Assembly: GCA_039914705.1 (NCBI GenBank)
Contig: JBDSOT010000043.1
Location: forward strand, 1 to 8,100
Source of the DNA: JBDSTW01 sp039914705
GTDB lineage: Bacteria; Pseudomonadota; Gammaproteobacteria; SURF-13
Reading direction: 5' to 3'
DNA: 8,100 nt
The position numbers and the translations under genes were made by a program. The stretch's first letter is position 1. Each line of letters starts with the position of its first letter. The notes beneath the pieces are model-generated. The model worked only from the letters and a program-made list of their open reading frames with translations. It was not told the DNA's origin and did no database searches. Below, in pieces: positions 1 to 6,780 of the stretch.

Positions 1-683
1 CCGTGCACCAAAACGACAAATTCCCCCTTTTGCTGATTCGGATCGGTGCGCATCCACGCACCGAGTCCCGCCAAGCTATCGCCGTGTATCGTTTCAAACA
101 ACTTGCTGATCTCGCGGGCGATGACGCCTTGACGTGAGTCGCCGAAGACCTGTGCCATGTCGTCGATGCAGTCAATAATGCGATGCGGCGATTCGTAAAA
201 AATCAGGGTGCGGGTCTCGTCTTGCAATTCTTCCAGACGCCGCTTGCGTGCACTGGCACGCGCGGGCAAAAAGCCTTCAAACACAAAGCGGTCGGACGGC
301 AGTCCCGAGGCAGACAGCGCACTGATGAGTGCGCAGGCGCCGGGGATAGGAATAATCTTGATGCCCTGCGCGCGCGCCGCACTAATAAGATGATAGCCCG
401 GGTCGCTGATCAACGGCGTGCCGGCATCGCTGATCAGGGCGATCGACGCACCGGCCAACAGGCGCTCCACGAGCATCGCACAGGCTTCGCGTTCGTTATG
501 CTCGTGCAGGGCGACGCAGCGGGTTTTGATGCCAAAGTGGCGCAATAGCGGTGCGCTATGACGCGTGTCCTCGGCGGCGATTAAATCCACTGCTGCGAGT
601 ACGCTCACAGCGCGCGGACTCATGTCCTCAAGATTGCCGATGGGCGTGGCGACCACGTAAAGCACACTCTTACCGATTGACAC
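1..683 (-). CDS. rsmI: 16S rRNA (cytidine-1402-2'-O)-methyltransferase RsmI, 3' end cut off by window edge
   Basis: RsmI methylates the 2'-OH of C1402 in 16S rRNA at the decoding centre, using S-adenosylmethionine. Translating the minus strand from a GTG at 683 gives 227 complete codons with no stop before the left edge; the family is about 285 residues, so roughly the last 55 are missing. Visible hallmarks are VVATPIGNLED (about 10-20), AAEDTRH (37-42), the glycine-rich SAM-binding stretch SDAGTPLISDPGY (85-97), GLPSDRF (127-133), the E-G-F-L-P segment (136-140), FYESPHR (162-168) and KGE near 219-221, all of which match E. coli RsmI as I recall it. The GTG start is well supported: a GGGAG Shine-Dalgarno lies 6 bases upstream and an in-frame TAG sits five codons upstream with no ATG between. 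An ATG overlapping the GTG is out of frame. It is transcribed divergently from lpoA, as in related genomes. Confidence 0.95.
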   Translation of the reverse strand, partial: MSIGKSVLYVVATPIGNLEDMSPRAVSVLAAVDLIAAEDTRHSAPLLRHFGIKTRCVALHEHNEREACAMLVERLLAGASIALISDAGTPLISDPGYHLISAARAQGIKIIPIPGACALISALSASGLPSDRFVFEGFLPARASARKRRLEELQDETRTLIFYESPHRIIDCIDDMAQVFGDSRQGVIAREISKLFETIHGDSLAGLGAWMRTDPNQQKGEFVVLVH

Positions 684-774
684 ATCGCGCTCCCGCTAAG
701 ATACTGGAAATCTGAAACGACATGCCTGTTTTATCAAAGCAGTGCTACAGTTTCGGCCCAAGGTAGTTAAACGC

Positions 775-793
775 GCATGCTACTACTGCATGC
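775..793. repeat. Twin GCATGC palindromes, possible small hairpin, between rsmI and lpoA
   Basis: GCATGC occurs at 775-780 and again at 788-793, separated by seven bases. Each copy is itself palindromic, so the pair is both a direct and an inverted repeat and could form a 6-bp stem with a 7-base loop. The second copy is embedded in the longer palindrome TGCATGCA. It lies in the 149-bp divergent promoter region, about 40 bases upstream of the lpoA start. It could be an operator-like dyad or chance; no T-run follows, so it is not a terminator. Confidence 0.3.
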
Positions 794-832
794 AACATTA
801 TAAAGCCTCTTGTTTCATGGAAATCCGACATC

Positions 833-2818
833 TTGATTTATTATGCCCCCTTTCGTATTAACTTTAGAAATGCCCCGCGCTTAAGCACGCTTTCCGGGCG
901 ATTGGTAATCGCGGCGCTCATGATAATAAGCGCAGTGGGTTGTGCAGTGGTGACGCCTGCGGGTTCTTCATCAGCACCGCGAGTCTTGCCAACTGCTCAA
1001 TTACAGGCTGAGCAATTGGAGGCGGAGGGTGATTTTGCCGGTGCGGCGAACATTTATTTGCGCCTGGCCGCCGCCGCGAATCCGCCGTTGCGCCAGAATT
1101 ATCAGCTAAGTGCGGCAAATGCTGCATTGCGCGCCGGCGATGTCGGGCAGGCCAGGCAACTGGTCAATGGGATTGATGCCCGCCGGTTTGACGCTAACCA
1201 GATTACCCGGTTGCAGTTGCTGGATGCCGAGATTGCCTTATCGGAAGGAAATCCGCAGCAAACGTTGCAAGCCCTGGCGAACTTGTCGCAACCGAATCTT
1301 CCGGTCACGACGCAGACGCAGGTTCACCTGCTGCGCGCTGAGGCCCAGGTGCTGCTGAATAATCATCTGGAAAGTGTACGTGAACGCATCTTGCTGGAGC
1401 CATTGCTGACCGACCCGGTCGCCGTTCGCGACAATCAGAACGCAATTATTCAATCACTATCGACCTTGCTCGAGCCGGAGTTACGGCAGGCTGGTGGACG
1501 GCCTCCTGAAGTTTTAAGCGGCTGGATCGAGCTTGTGCTGATTACCCGACTTAGCGCCCAGGATCCCAATCAATTTGCTCAACGTATCGTTGATTGGCGA
1601 CATCGTTATCGGCAGCATCCGGCATCCGAAGAATTGATTGCCAGTCTGCCGAATCTGCGTAATGGCGTGCCGCAAGACTCCGGCATGCCCGCCACGGCGG
1701 GTGGTGCGCCGATAAATTATCCTGAGCATATTGCCTTGTTATTGCCCATGTCCGGAAGTTTGGCGAACGTCGGCACGGCGATCAGCGAGGCCTTTACTGC
1801 GGCGGCTAATGCACAGCCGGGCGCTGCTGCAAAACCGGCTATTCGTGTCTATGATGTTGCCGCCGGGGCGAGCGCCGAGGCGGCGAAGGTTTTGCAAAGT
1901 TATCAGCAGGCCGTGCAGGACGGCGCTGATTTCGTAGTCGGCCCGCTGCAAAAAGAAGGCGTCAAGGCTCTGTTTACCCTCGGCCCATTGCCCATCCCCA
2001 CACTCGCGCTAAACTATAATGAAGGCGCCGCCGCGCCGTTTAACCTGTATCAATTCGGCCTCGCGCCCGAGGACGAGGCGCGCCAGGTGGCTGAGCGCGC
2101 TTGGCATGACGGCCGCAGCCGCGCCCTGGTATTGATCCCGCAAGGTGACCGTGGGGCGCGCATCCTGGATGCCTTCAGCATTCAGTTTGCGCAGTTGGGG
2201 GGCGTCGTGGTTGACTCTCAAACATATGCGCCCAAGCAGGTAGACTTCTCCGGGCCGGTGCGCAAATTACTTAAATACAGCGATGGCGGCGAGGTTAATA
2301 ACAAGAAGGTCCGGCCGCATCGCCGTCAGGACGCCGACTTCATATTCATGGCCGCCGCGCCCAGCCAGGGGCGCAGTATTCGCCCGATGTTGCAATTCTT
2401 TTATGCCTCGGAACTGCCCATCTACGCGACCTCTGATGTATATGCGACCAAGCCTAATCGTGCCCTGGATCAAGACTTGAATGGTGTGTTGTTTGTCGAT
2501 ATGCCTTGGGTATTGTCGGATTATACGGCCCAGCAGACATTGCGCGAGGCCCTGGCCGCCCAGCGGCCCGAGGCATTTAATCAACTTAAGCGCGTGTATG
2601 CGCTGGGTGTTGACGCCTACAACATCATCCCTCAGTTAACTCGCCTGCACGCGTCCGCTGATGCGCGTTTTGAAGGTGAAACCGGCAGCCTCAGCCTTGA
2701 TGAACAAAATCGCGTGCATCGCCAGCTTGTCTGGGCGCGCTTCGAGGGCGGCGGTGTGCGTATGCTCGATGATGTCATGACGCCCGCACCGGACGCAGTT
2801 GCGGTTCCACCACGTTAA
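833..2818 (+). CDS. lpoA: LpoA-family outer-membrane lipoprotein, activator of penicillin-binding protein 1A
   Basis: LpoA is anchored in the outer membrane and reaches through peptidoglycan to stimulate the synthase PBP1A. The 661-residue product is close to E. coli LpoA (678). The N-terminus has several arginines (R8-R23), a hydrophobic stretch (about 24-35) and a lipobox ending in G36-C37, which would be the lipidated cysteine. Residues about 55-260 are helical and alanine/leucine-rich, fitting the TPR-like N domain. From about 299 (IALLLPMSGSL) comes the periplasmic-binding-like LppC domain, with the RRQDADFIFMAA segment (498-508), P-I-Y-A-T-S-D (529-535) and the terminal GETGSLSLDEQNRVHR (615-630). 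The start is uncertain: 833 is a TTG with only a weak GGAA 10 bases upstream and no in-frame ATG nearby; a TTG at 902 would give a short but possible signal peptide. It heads the cluster, with yraN following after 9 bases. Confidence 0.92.
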   Translation: MIYYAPFRINFRNAPRLSTLSGRLVIAALMIISAVGCAVVTPAGSSSAPRVLPTAQLQAEQLEAEGDFAGAANIYLRLAAAANPPLRQNYQLSAANAALRAGDVGQARQLVNGIDARRFDANQITRLQLLDAEIALSEGNPQQTLQALANLSQPNLPVTTQTQVHLLRAEAQVLLNNHLESVRERILLEPLLTDPVAVRDNQNAIIQSLSTLLEPELRQAGGRPPEVLSGWIELVLITRLSAQDPNQFAQRIVDWRHRYRQHPASEELIASLPNLRNGVPQDSGMPATAGGAPINYPEHIALLLPMSGSLANVGTAISEAFTAAANAQPGAAAKPAIRVYDVAAGASAEAAKVLQSYQQAVQDGADFVVGPLQKEGVKALFTLGPLPIPTLALNYNEGAAAPFNLYQFGLAPEDEARQVAERAWHDGRSRALVLIPQGDRGARILDAFSIQFAQLGGVVVDSQTYAPKQVDFSGPVRKLLKYSDGGEVNNKKVRPHRRQDADFIFMAAAPSQGRSIRPMLQFFYASELPIYATSDVYATKPNRALDQDLNGVLFVDMPWVLSDYTAQQTLREALAAQRPEAFNQLKRVYALGVDAYNIIPQLTRLHASADARFEGETGSLSLDEQNRVHRQLVWARFEGGGVRMLDDVMTPAPDAVAVPPR

Positions 2819-2827
2819 TTTTAATCG

Positions 2828-3211
2828 ATGACTGCCGATGTGCAGACGCCTATGTCGCATGGCTCGCGCGGACGGCAGGCCGAGGAATTTGCCTGCCATT
2901 ATCTGCAAGGCAAAGGTTTCCAGCTGATCGAGCGCAATTACCGTTGTGTGCACGGCGAGATTGATCTGATCATGCTCGATGGGCACAGTATCGTGTTTGT
3001 CGAGGTGCGTTACCGGCGCAGCCAGAGTTTTGGCGGCGGCATTGAAAGCGTGGATTACCGCAAACAAGCCAAGCTTATCGCCACGGCGGCGCATTATCTG
3101 CAACGCGATAAAAAGGCCGCGCGGCAACCGAGCCGTTTCGATGTTGTGGCGGTTTCGCCGGGTTCCGGGCAGGATTGCGTGGAGTGGATAAAAGATGCCT
3201 TCCGGGCATGA
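2828..3211 (+). CDS. yraN: YraN / UPF0102 family nuclease-like protein
   Basis: The 127-residue product has the size and motif order of the UPF0102 (YraN) family, which has a PD-(D/E)XK-like nuclease fold; its cellular role is not established. Visible motifs are G-x-x-x-E-x-x-A-x-x-Y-L near the N-terminus (15-26), GEIDLI (43-48), which contains putative metal-binding acidic residues, and VFVEVRYRR (56-64), the equivalent of the E-x-K core with arginine at the K position as in E. coli YraN. The C-terminus RFDVVAV...VEWIKDAF (103-125) is also typical. ATG 2828 lies 9 bases after the lpoA stop, so translation is probably coupled; ATG 2852 (Met9) is an alternative, and neither has a strong ribosome binding site. 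The neighbourhood between lpoA and the SIS gene is the usual one. Confidence 0.93.
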   Translation: MTADVQTPMSHGSRGRQAEEFACHYLQGKGFQLIERNYRCVHGEIDLIMLDGHSIVFVEVRYRRSQSFGGGIESVDYRKQAKLIATAAHYLQRDKKAARQPSRFDVVAVSPGSGQDCVEWIKDAFRA

Positions 3212-3316
3212 GTGCGCAGAGTCTGACGGCAATTTCTCCGCACTTCAGGCTATCAAAAGTTTATTTTCAGTCGAAACCCATTAGTTTATTTTTCCTCGGA
3301 GACGCATAATCACCTC

Positions 3317-3910
3317 ATGGATTTGCTCAAGCGCATCGCGCAAAATTTTACCGAGAGCATTCAACTCAAACAACAATGCGCAGAGTCTCTCGCCCCGGTA
3401 ATTACTCAAGCCGCGGAAAATCTGACCCAGTGTTTTCTGCAGGGACATAAAGTCCTGACGTGCGGCAACGGCGGCTCGGCGGGCGATGCCCAGCATTTTT
3501 CCTCGGAGATGCTGAATCGTTTTGAACGGGAGCGCCCTGGGCTTCCTGCCATCGCGCTGACTACCGATAGTTCGACACTGACCTCGATTGCCAACGATTA
3601 CCAGTTTGCCGATGTGTTCTCCAAGCAGATACGGGCCTTAGGTCAGGCCGGTGATATACTGCTGGCCATTAGCACCAGTGGTAGTTCCGCGAATATTATC
3701 AATGCCATCGACGCGGCGCATGAGCGTGAGATGCGCGTCATTGTGTTAACCGGCCGCGCCGGCGGTGAGGCCGCTACGCTGCTGGAGAATGAGGATGTTG
3801 AAATTCGCGTGCCGGGACAATCCACGGCGCGCATCCAGGAGGTCCATTTGCTGATCATCCATTGCCTGTGCGACCTCATCGACTGTCAATTACTCGGAAA
3901 GGAGATTTGA
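3317..3910 (+). CDS. gmhA: Phosphoheptose isomerase (sedoheptulose 7-phosphate isomerase), SIS domain; DiaA-locus paralogue
   Basis: GmhA converts sedoheptulose 7-phosphate to D-glycero-D-manno-heptose 7-phosphate, the first step to the ADP-heptose used for the LPS inner core. The 197-residue product is a single SIS domain with CGNGGSAGDAQHF (49-61) and AISTSGSSANI (117-127) forming the sugar-phosphate site, and IQEVHLLIIHCLCDLID (173-189) at the C-terminal helix. H60, E64, Q174 and H182 have the spacing of the metal/catalytic residues described for GmhA. E. coli DiaA, the DnaA-binding protein encoded at this locus, has serine where E64 stands and an altered S-T-R-G loop, so an active isomerase is favoured here; a DnaA-related role is not excluded. 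The start is ATG 3317, but the nearest GGAG is 15 bases away. A 105-bp AT-rich gap separates it from yraN and may contain a promoter; dolP follows 6 bases after its stop. Confidence 0.88.
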   Translation: MDLLKRIAQNFTESIQLKQQCAESLAPVITQAAENLTQCFLQGHKVLTCGNGGSAGDAQHFSSEMLNRFERERPGLPAIALTTDSSTLTSIANDYQFADVFSKQIRALGQAGDILLAISTSGSSANIINAIDAAHEREMRVIVLTGRAGGEAATLLENEDVEIRVPGQSTARIQEVHLLIIHCLCDLIDCQLLGKEI

Positions 3911-3916
3911 ACCAAG

Positions 3917-4501
3917 ATGAATCACAGAATTGCATTATTCAGTTTAGCTGTAGTGTCCACCGCCTCATTGTCGGCCTGTATTCCGCTGATTGCCGCAGGC
4001 GCGGCCACGGGTGTTGCGGTGGCGCATGATCAGCGTTCCGCAGGTGCCGTCATCGACGACCAGGCAATTGAACTAAAGGCGATCGGTGCCTTGAAAGGCG
4101 AAACGCAGCTTTATAGCGAATCACATCTGAATGTCACCAGTTATAACGGAATCGTACTGGTTACTGGTGAGGCGCCGACCCAGGAGCTGCGTGATCGTGT
4201 AACAAATATCGTGCGCGGTATCGACAAGGTGCGCACGGTTCACAACGAGGTTGCAATCGCCGCTCCCAGTTCCCTGATGGCGCGCAGTAGTGACACTGTG
4301 CTTACGGGCAAGGTCAAGGCGCGTCTGATAGGCGAGAGGGGTTTTGACTCTTCGCGCGTCAAAGTCGTCAGCGAGGGCGGTGTAGTTTATTTAATGGGAA
4401 TAGTGACGCGTAATGAGGCGGAGGTTGCAACCGAGATTGCGCGTACTACCGATGGCGTGCAGCGTGTGGTGCGGTTATTCGAGTATGCTGAAAATCAGTA
4501 A
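3917..4501 (+). CDS. dolP: DolP (YraP) double-BON-domain outer-membrane lipoprotein
   Basis: DolP is an outer-membrane lipoprotein that binds anionic phospholipid and supports membrane integrity and BAM-complex function in E. coli. The 194-residue product (E. coli 191) has a short signal peptide ending in the lipobox L18-S-A-C21, then I-P-L-I-A-A-G-A-A, a common sequence after the lipid cysteine in this family. Two BON domains follow, about 48-116 (I-D-D-Q-A-I-E-L-K-A ... G-I-V-L-V-T-G-E ... V-H-N-E-V) and about 126-192 (D-T-V-L-T-G-K-V-K ... G-G-V-V-Y-L-M-G-I-V). ATG 3917 has an AAGGAG about 12 bases upstream, overlapping the end of gmhA, so the two are probably cotranscribed. The gene converges on sspB across 46 bp in which I see no clear terminator hairpin. 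Confidence 0.94.
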   Translation: MNHRIALFSLAVVSTASLSACIPLIAAGAATGVAVAHDQRSAGAVIDDQAIELKAIGALKGETQLYSESHLNVTSYNGIVLVTGEAPTQELRDRVTNIVRGIDKVRTVHNEVAIAAPSSLMARSSDTVLTGKVKARLIGERGFDSSRVKVVSEGGVVYLMGIVTRNEAEVATEIARTTDGVQRVVRLFEYAENQ

Positions 4502-4547
4502 CGGGTAGCGGCAAATTTAGCGTTTTTATGTATGGTCGACGCGGGTT

Positions 4548-4931
4548 TTAAGTCACCAGCTTGAGTTTTGGTTTGCTCGGTTTGTCCGCCGTGGGTGTAG
4601 CCGGACCGCCATTGCCTTCATATTCGTTGAACACCATGCCCTGACCATTCTCGCGCGCATAAATCGCCAGCACAGCGGCTATCGGCACGCTCACGCTCAT
4701 GGCATTGCCGCTGAAGCGCGCGCTGAATTCAATGCGCTCGTTGCCGAGTTCCAGGTTGTGCACGGCGGACGGATTGATATTCAAAATAATCTTCCCGTTC
4801 TGCACGTATTGTGTGGGAATGACCACGCCCGGCCCCACGGCATTCACCAGTAAATGCGGTGCCAGACCATTGTCGAGTATCCACTCGTAAATGGCGCGTA
4901 TCAGGTAGGGACGGCTTGACGTCATCTCCAT
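4548..4931 (-). CDS. sspB: ClpXP protease specificity-enhancing factor SspB
   Basis: SspB is an adaptor that binds ssrA-tagged and some other proteins and delivers them to ClpXP. The 127-residue product (E. coli 165) retains the folded substrate-binding domain: SRPYLIRAIYEWILDNG (6-22), the P-G-V-V-I-P strand, G-K-I-I-L-N-I-N-P-S-A-V-H-N-L-E-L (about 46-62), the F-S-A-R-F-S-G strand and V-P-I-A-A-V-L-A-I-Y-A-R-E-N-G-Q-G. A flexible Gly/Pro/Thr tail ends in KPKLKLVT, in the place of the ClpX-docking XB peptide (L-R-V-V-K in E. coli). The tail is shorter than in E. coli, like that of pseudomonads. The start is ambiguous: ATG 4931 and ATG 4925 both lack a well-placed Shine-Dalgarno; homologues beginning M-x-S-S-R-P-Y-L fit 4925 or 4931. 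It lies 55 bp downstream of sspA, probably one operon. Confidence 0.95.
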   Translation of the reverse strand: MEMTSSRPYLIRAIYEWILDNGLAPHLLVNAVGPGVVIPTQYVQNGKIILNINPSAVHNLELGNERIEFSARFSGNAMSVSVPIAAVLAIYARENGQGMVFNEYEGNGGPATPTADKPSKPKLKLVT

Positions 4932-4962
4932 GCTGGTAGTAGGTGGAATGCTAATTCTGTTT

Positions 4963-4968
4963 CTCCTT
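4963..4968 (-). promoter_or_regulatory. Strong Shine-Dalgarno AAGGAG upstream of sspB, misplaced relative to the ATG
   Basis: On the minus strand a GAAGGAGAA stretch lies in the sspA-sspB gap. It is 31 bases from the ATG at 4931, too far for direct use, but exactly 7 bases from an ATT (4955-4953) that is in frame with sspB and separated from the ATG by seven further sense codons. Either initiation uses this ATT (the rare codon used by E. coli infC), or the site serves the ATG through mRNA folding, or it is fortuitous. Confidence 0.45.
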
Positions 4969-4986
4969 CACGGTTACGCGGAATAG

Positions 4987-5616
4987 CTAATCGCGCATCT
5001 CCCGCTCAGCCTCGGTCAGGCTTGCCTTAAATCCATCGCGGGCAAATATCCGCTGCGCATAGTTGTGCACCGCCTTGGCCTGCGGTGGTAATTCAATGCC
5101 AAAGTGCGGCAAACGCCACAGAATCGGCGCAATACTGCAATCAACCAGTGAAAACTCATCGTTCATAAAAAATGTTTTTTGGCCGAACAGTGGTGCACTG
5201 GCCGTCAAGCTATCGCGCAGTATCTTGCGATTCTTGGTAGTCGTGGCATTGTCCTTACTAACGTGCATTGCCTCAAGGGGATTGTACCAATCCTCTTCAA
5301 TGCGATACAGCATGAGCCGTGCGCGCGCACGCGACACCGGATCAACGGGCATCAGGGGCGGATGCGGAAAGCGCTCGTCAAGATATTCCATAATAATCTG
5401 CGAGTTGTACACGACCAGTTCGCGATCCACCAACGTTGGTAGGGTATGGTAAGGATTCAGGTCTATCAAATCTTCAGGCAGATTAACGGAGTCTACGTTG
5501 AGAATGTCCACGCTGATATTTTTTTCGCCGAGCACGATGCGCGCGCGGTGGCTGAATGGGCAATCGCCCCCCGAATACAGTGTCATGACAGATCTTCTGT
5601 TGATACTTAGCGACAT
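4987..5616 (-). CDS. sspA: Stringent starvation protein A (SspA), RNA-polymerase-associated GST-fold protein
   Basis: SspA binds RNA polymerase with sigma70 and alters promoter use in stationary phase and acid stress. The 209-residue product (E. coli 212) has an N-terminal thioredoxin-like half (RSVMTLYSGG at 8-17 to about 85) and an all-helical GST C-terminal half. Family marks are DLIDLNPYHTLPTLVDREL (49-67), IIMEYLDERFPHPPLMPV (74-91), which includes the surface patch P84-H85-P86 important in E. coli SspA, DEFSLVDCSIAPILWRLP (153-170) and SLTEAEREMR at the end. Residues 19-22 are CPFS, a glutaredoxin/omega-GST-like thiol motif absent from E. coli SspA but which I recall in betaproteobacterial SspA. 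ATG 5616 has GGAG 7 bases upstream and matches the E. coli N-terminus (x-R-S-V-M-T-L). It is upstream of sspB in a probable operon. Upstream, where petC would normally be, there is no cytochrome c1 gene. Confidence 0.95.
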   Translation of the reverse strand: MSLSINRRSVMTLYSGGDCPFSHRARIVLGEKNISVDILNVDSVNLPEDLIDLNPYHTLPTLVDRELVVYNSQIIMEYLDERFPHPPLMPVDPVSRARARLMLYRIEEDWYNPLEAMHVSKDNATTTKNRKILRDSLTASAPLFGQKTFFMNDEFSLVDCSIAPILWRLPHFGIELPPQAKAVHNYAQRIFARDGFKASLTEAEREMRD

Positions 5617-6109
5617 GCGGCGTCTCCGGTGATTATGATCTGGTCAGGTGCGTTGGGGATAAGGTCAGTTGGCTTCAGGGCGCGCCGTTTCCGGCACAAG
5701 CCGCAAACTGTGCGGGGATAATAATACCTTGCGGGAGCCTCAATGAAATTTTCAATGTTATAAGGCAACTGCAACGGGCTTGACACCCATGTTTAATAAT
5801 GCATGCAAGTATAGCGCATAAGGCATACGCGTGCCGGTTCACGCAAAGAATTCCATTATCAATCCTGCAAGCTTGACAGAATTCTTGGTCATGACTTAGG
5901 ATTGCACGCTGCCTGCCAGGCGTGCGTGCCTTGCGGTGAGCTGCAACGGGGAATCGTTCGAACACCCATCGGCAATTGAAACTAAAGATGTGCAATCATT
6001 GAAGTTGGCCTTGAGATTCTGAAACCAGGGCGATTGGATGCATCTATCGCTTAGTTGAGGTTCGCAGGTTGGCTGAAGACATTAGTGGTGTACGTGAGTT
6101 GCTAAGAGG
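5617..6109. other. 493-bp divergent intergenic region between sspA and the ACIII-like operon, no gene recognised
   Basis: This gap holds the start regions of two opposite transcription units. Its base composition is more AT-rich and irregular than the flanking genes. I see no convincing coding sequence; a 106-codon open frame on the minus strand (5675-5995) has no recognisable motif, and no remnant of petC was seen. Notable pieces are the sspA ribosome binding site GGAG (5624-5627, minus), two TTGACA boxes on the plus strand at 5780-5785 and 5873-5878, a TGCATGCA palindrome at 5800-5807 and a dyad around 5904-5925 (GCAC...GCC/GGC...GTGC with a bulge). It could hold regulator-binding sites or a long 5' leader for the respiratory operon. 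Confidence 0.6.
5873..5902 (+). promoter_or_regulatory. Candidate sigma70 promoter for the actA-like operon
   Basis: A perfect -35 box TTGACA (5873-5878) is followed after 18 bases by TAGGAT (5897-5902), which matches four of six positions of the -10 consensus. Transcription would begin near 5909 and give a leader of about 200 bases before the cytochrome gene. This is a pattern match only; the earlier TTGACA at 5780 has no acceptable -10 partner. Confidence 0.3.
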
Positions 6110-6733
6110 ATGGGTCTTGCGAATATGAACTACTTTTCACGACATTGGCTGTGGGCAGCCCCCATTTTTATCGTTTCCGGTTTATTGACCTGGGCTGCTT
6201 ATGTATCAGCCGCTGAAGACTCCAAGAGCAAGGCCATAATACCCCCGCAGGGCGAGTATGATGGTAAGGTCGTAGAGCAGCCCATTGAATTCCCGCACGA
6301 TATTCATACAAAGGTAAACAAGATCAACTGCCTGTACTGCCATACTTACGGGCGGCGCAGCAAAGTGGCTGGTATCCCCCCCACCAGCAAATGCATGGGT
6401 TGCCACAGTATCATCGCAACCGACAAACCGCGTATCCAGAAACTCACACAGTACTGGGAAAAGCGCCAGGCTATCCCTTGGAAAAAGGTACATGACGTGC
6501 CTGACTTCGTGCACTTTACCCACGAAAAACATCTGAAGAAATTCATCTTCGATAAGCCGGAAATCGCCGAAAATCTTTCAGTCGATACGGTCGCACCGGT
6601 ATGCGCATACTGTCATGGCGATCTGCGTAACATGACGGTCGCGCGCAAGGTTAAGCCCATGACTATGGGCTGGTGTGTGTCCTGTCATGAGGCCAACGAA
6701 GGCCCCAGCGATTGCTGGAAATGTCATAAGTAA
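6110..6733 (+). CDS. actA: Membrane-anchored pentaheme c-type cytochrome, ActA-like subunit of an alternative complex III / Qrc-type complex
   Basis: ActA-type subunits accept electrons from the complex and pass them to soluble acceptors on the periplasmic side. The 207-residue product has a basic N-terminus and one hydrophobic segment (about 12-34, W-L-W-A-A-P-I-F-I-V-S-G-L-L-T-W-A-A-Y-V), acting as a signal anchor or a cleaved signal (V-S-A-A). Five CXXCH heme sites are present: 74-78, 95-99, 165-169, 189-193 and 202-206, the last one residue from the C-terminus. Conserved context of ActA is visible: P-I-x-F-P-H-x-x-H (58-66), A-G-I-P-P-T-S-K-C-M-x-C-H (87-99) and I-P-W-K-K-V-H-D-V-P-D-F-V-H-F-T-H (122-138), supplying candidate distal histidines. 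QrcA has six hemes, so the count favours ActA. Start: AAGAGG abuts ATG 6110 and is about 15 bases from ATG 6125; the choice only affects five residues. It is first in the operon, 47 bp before the ActB-like gene. Confidence 0.85.
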   Translation: MGLANMNYFSRHWLWAAPIFIVSGLLTWAAYVSAAEDSKSKAIIPPQGEYDGKVVEQPIEFPHDIHTKVNKINCLYCHTYGRRSKVAGIPPTSKCMGCHSIIATDKPRIQKLTQYWEKRQAIPWKKVHDVPDFVHFTHEKHLKKFIFDKPEIAENLSVDTVAPVCAYCHGDLRNMTVARKVKPMTMGWCVSCHEANEGPSDCWKCHK

Positions 6734-6780
6734 TCAATAACAAACCGGGTCACATCTGCTACAGGAACGGGTGATTTGCT

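Noticed and set aside
183..548. 121-codon plus-strand open frame inside the rsmI region
   Set aside because: The minus strand here encodes the highly conserved RsmI motifs, so this is an antisense shadow.
2636..3232. 198-codon open frame on the minus strand across the 3' end of lpoA and all of yraN
   Set aside because: It is antisense to two well-supported genes, has no recognisable motif, and its length follows from the codon bias of the genes opposite.
3213..3388. Direct repeat TGCGCAGAGTCT at 3213-3224 and 3377-3388
   Set aside because: A 12-base match once or twice is expected by chance in 8 kb; the second copy is inside conserved gmhA coding sequence and the flanks do not match.
4502..4547. 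Bidirectional terminator between dolP and sspB
   Set aside because: The 46-bp convergent gap has short T-runs but no stable GC-rich stem next to them.
5559..5570. CPFS thiol motif in SspA as evidence of an active glutaredoxin or GST
   Set aside because: The motif is, as I recall, common in betaproteobacterial SspA proteins, and the rest of the protein including the P-H-P patch is ordinary SspA.
5780..5815. TTGACA at 5780 as a second promoter
   Set aside because: No acceptable -10 box at 16-18 bases; the TATAGC at 5810 is 24 bases away.
5675..5995. 106-codon minus-strand open frame in the sspA-actA gap
   Set aside because: No family motif, no clear ribosome binding site, odd composition with many Cys/Ala/Ile codons, and it overlaps probable promoter elements; not enough to call a gene.
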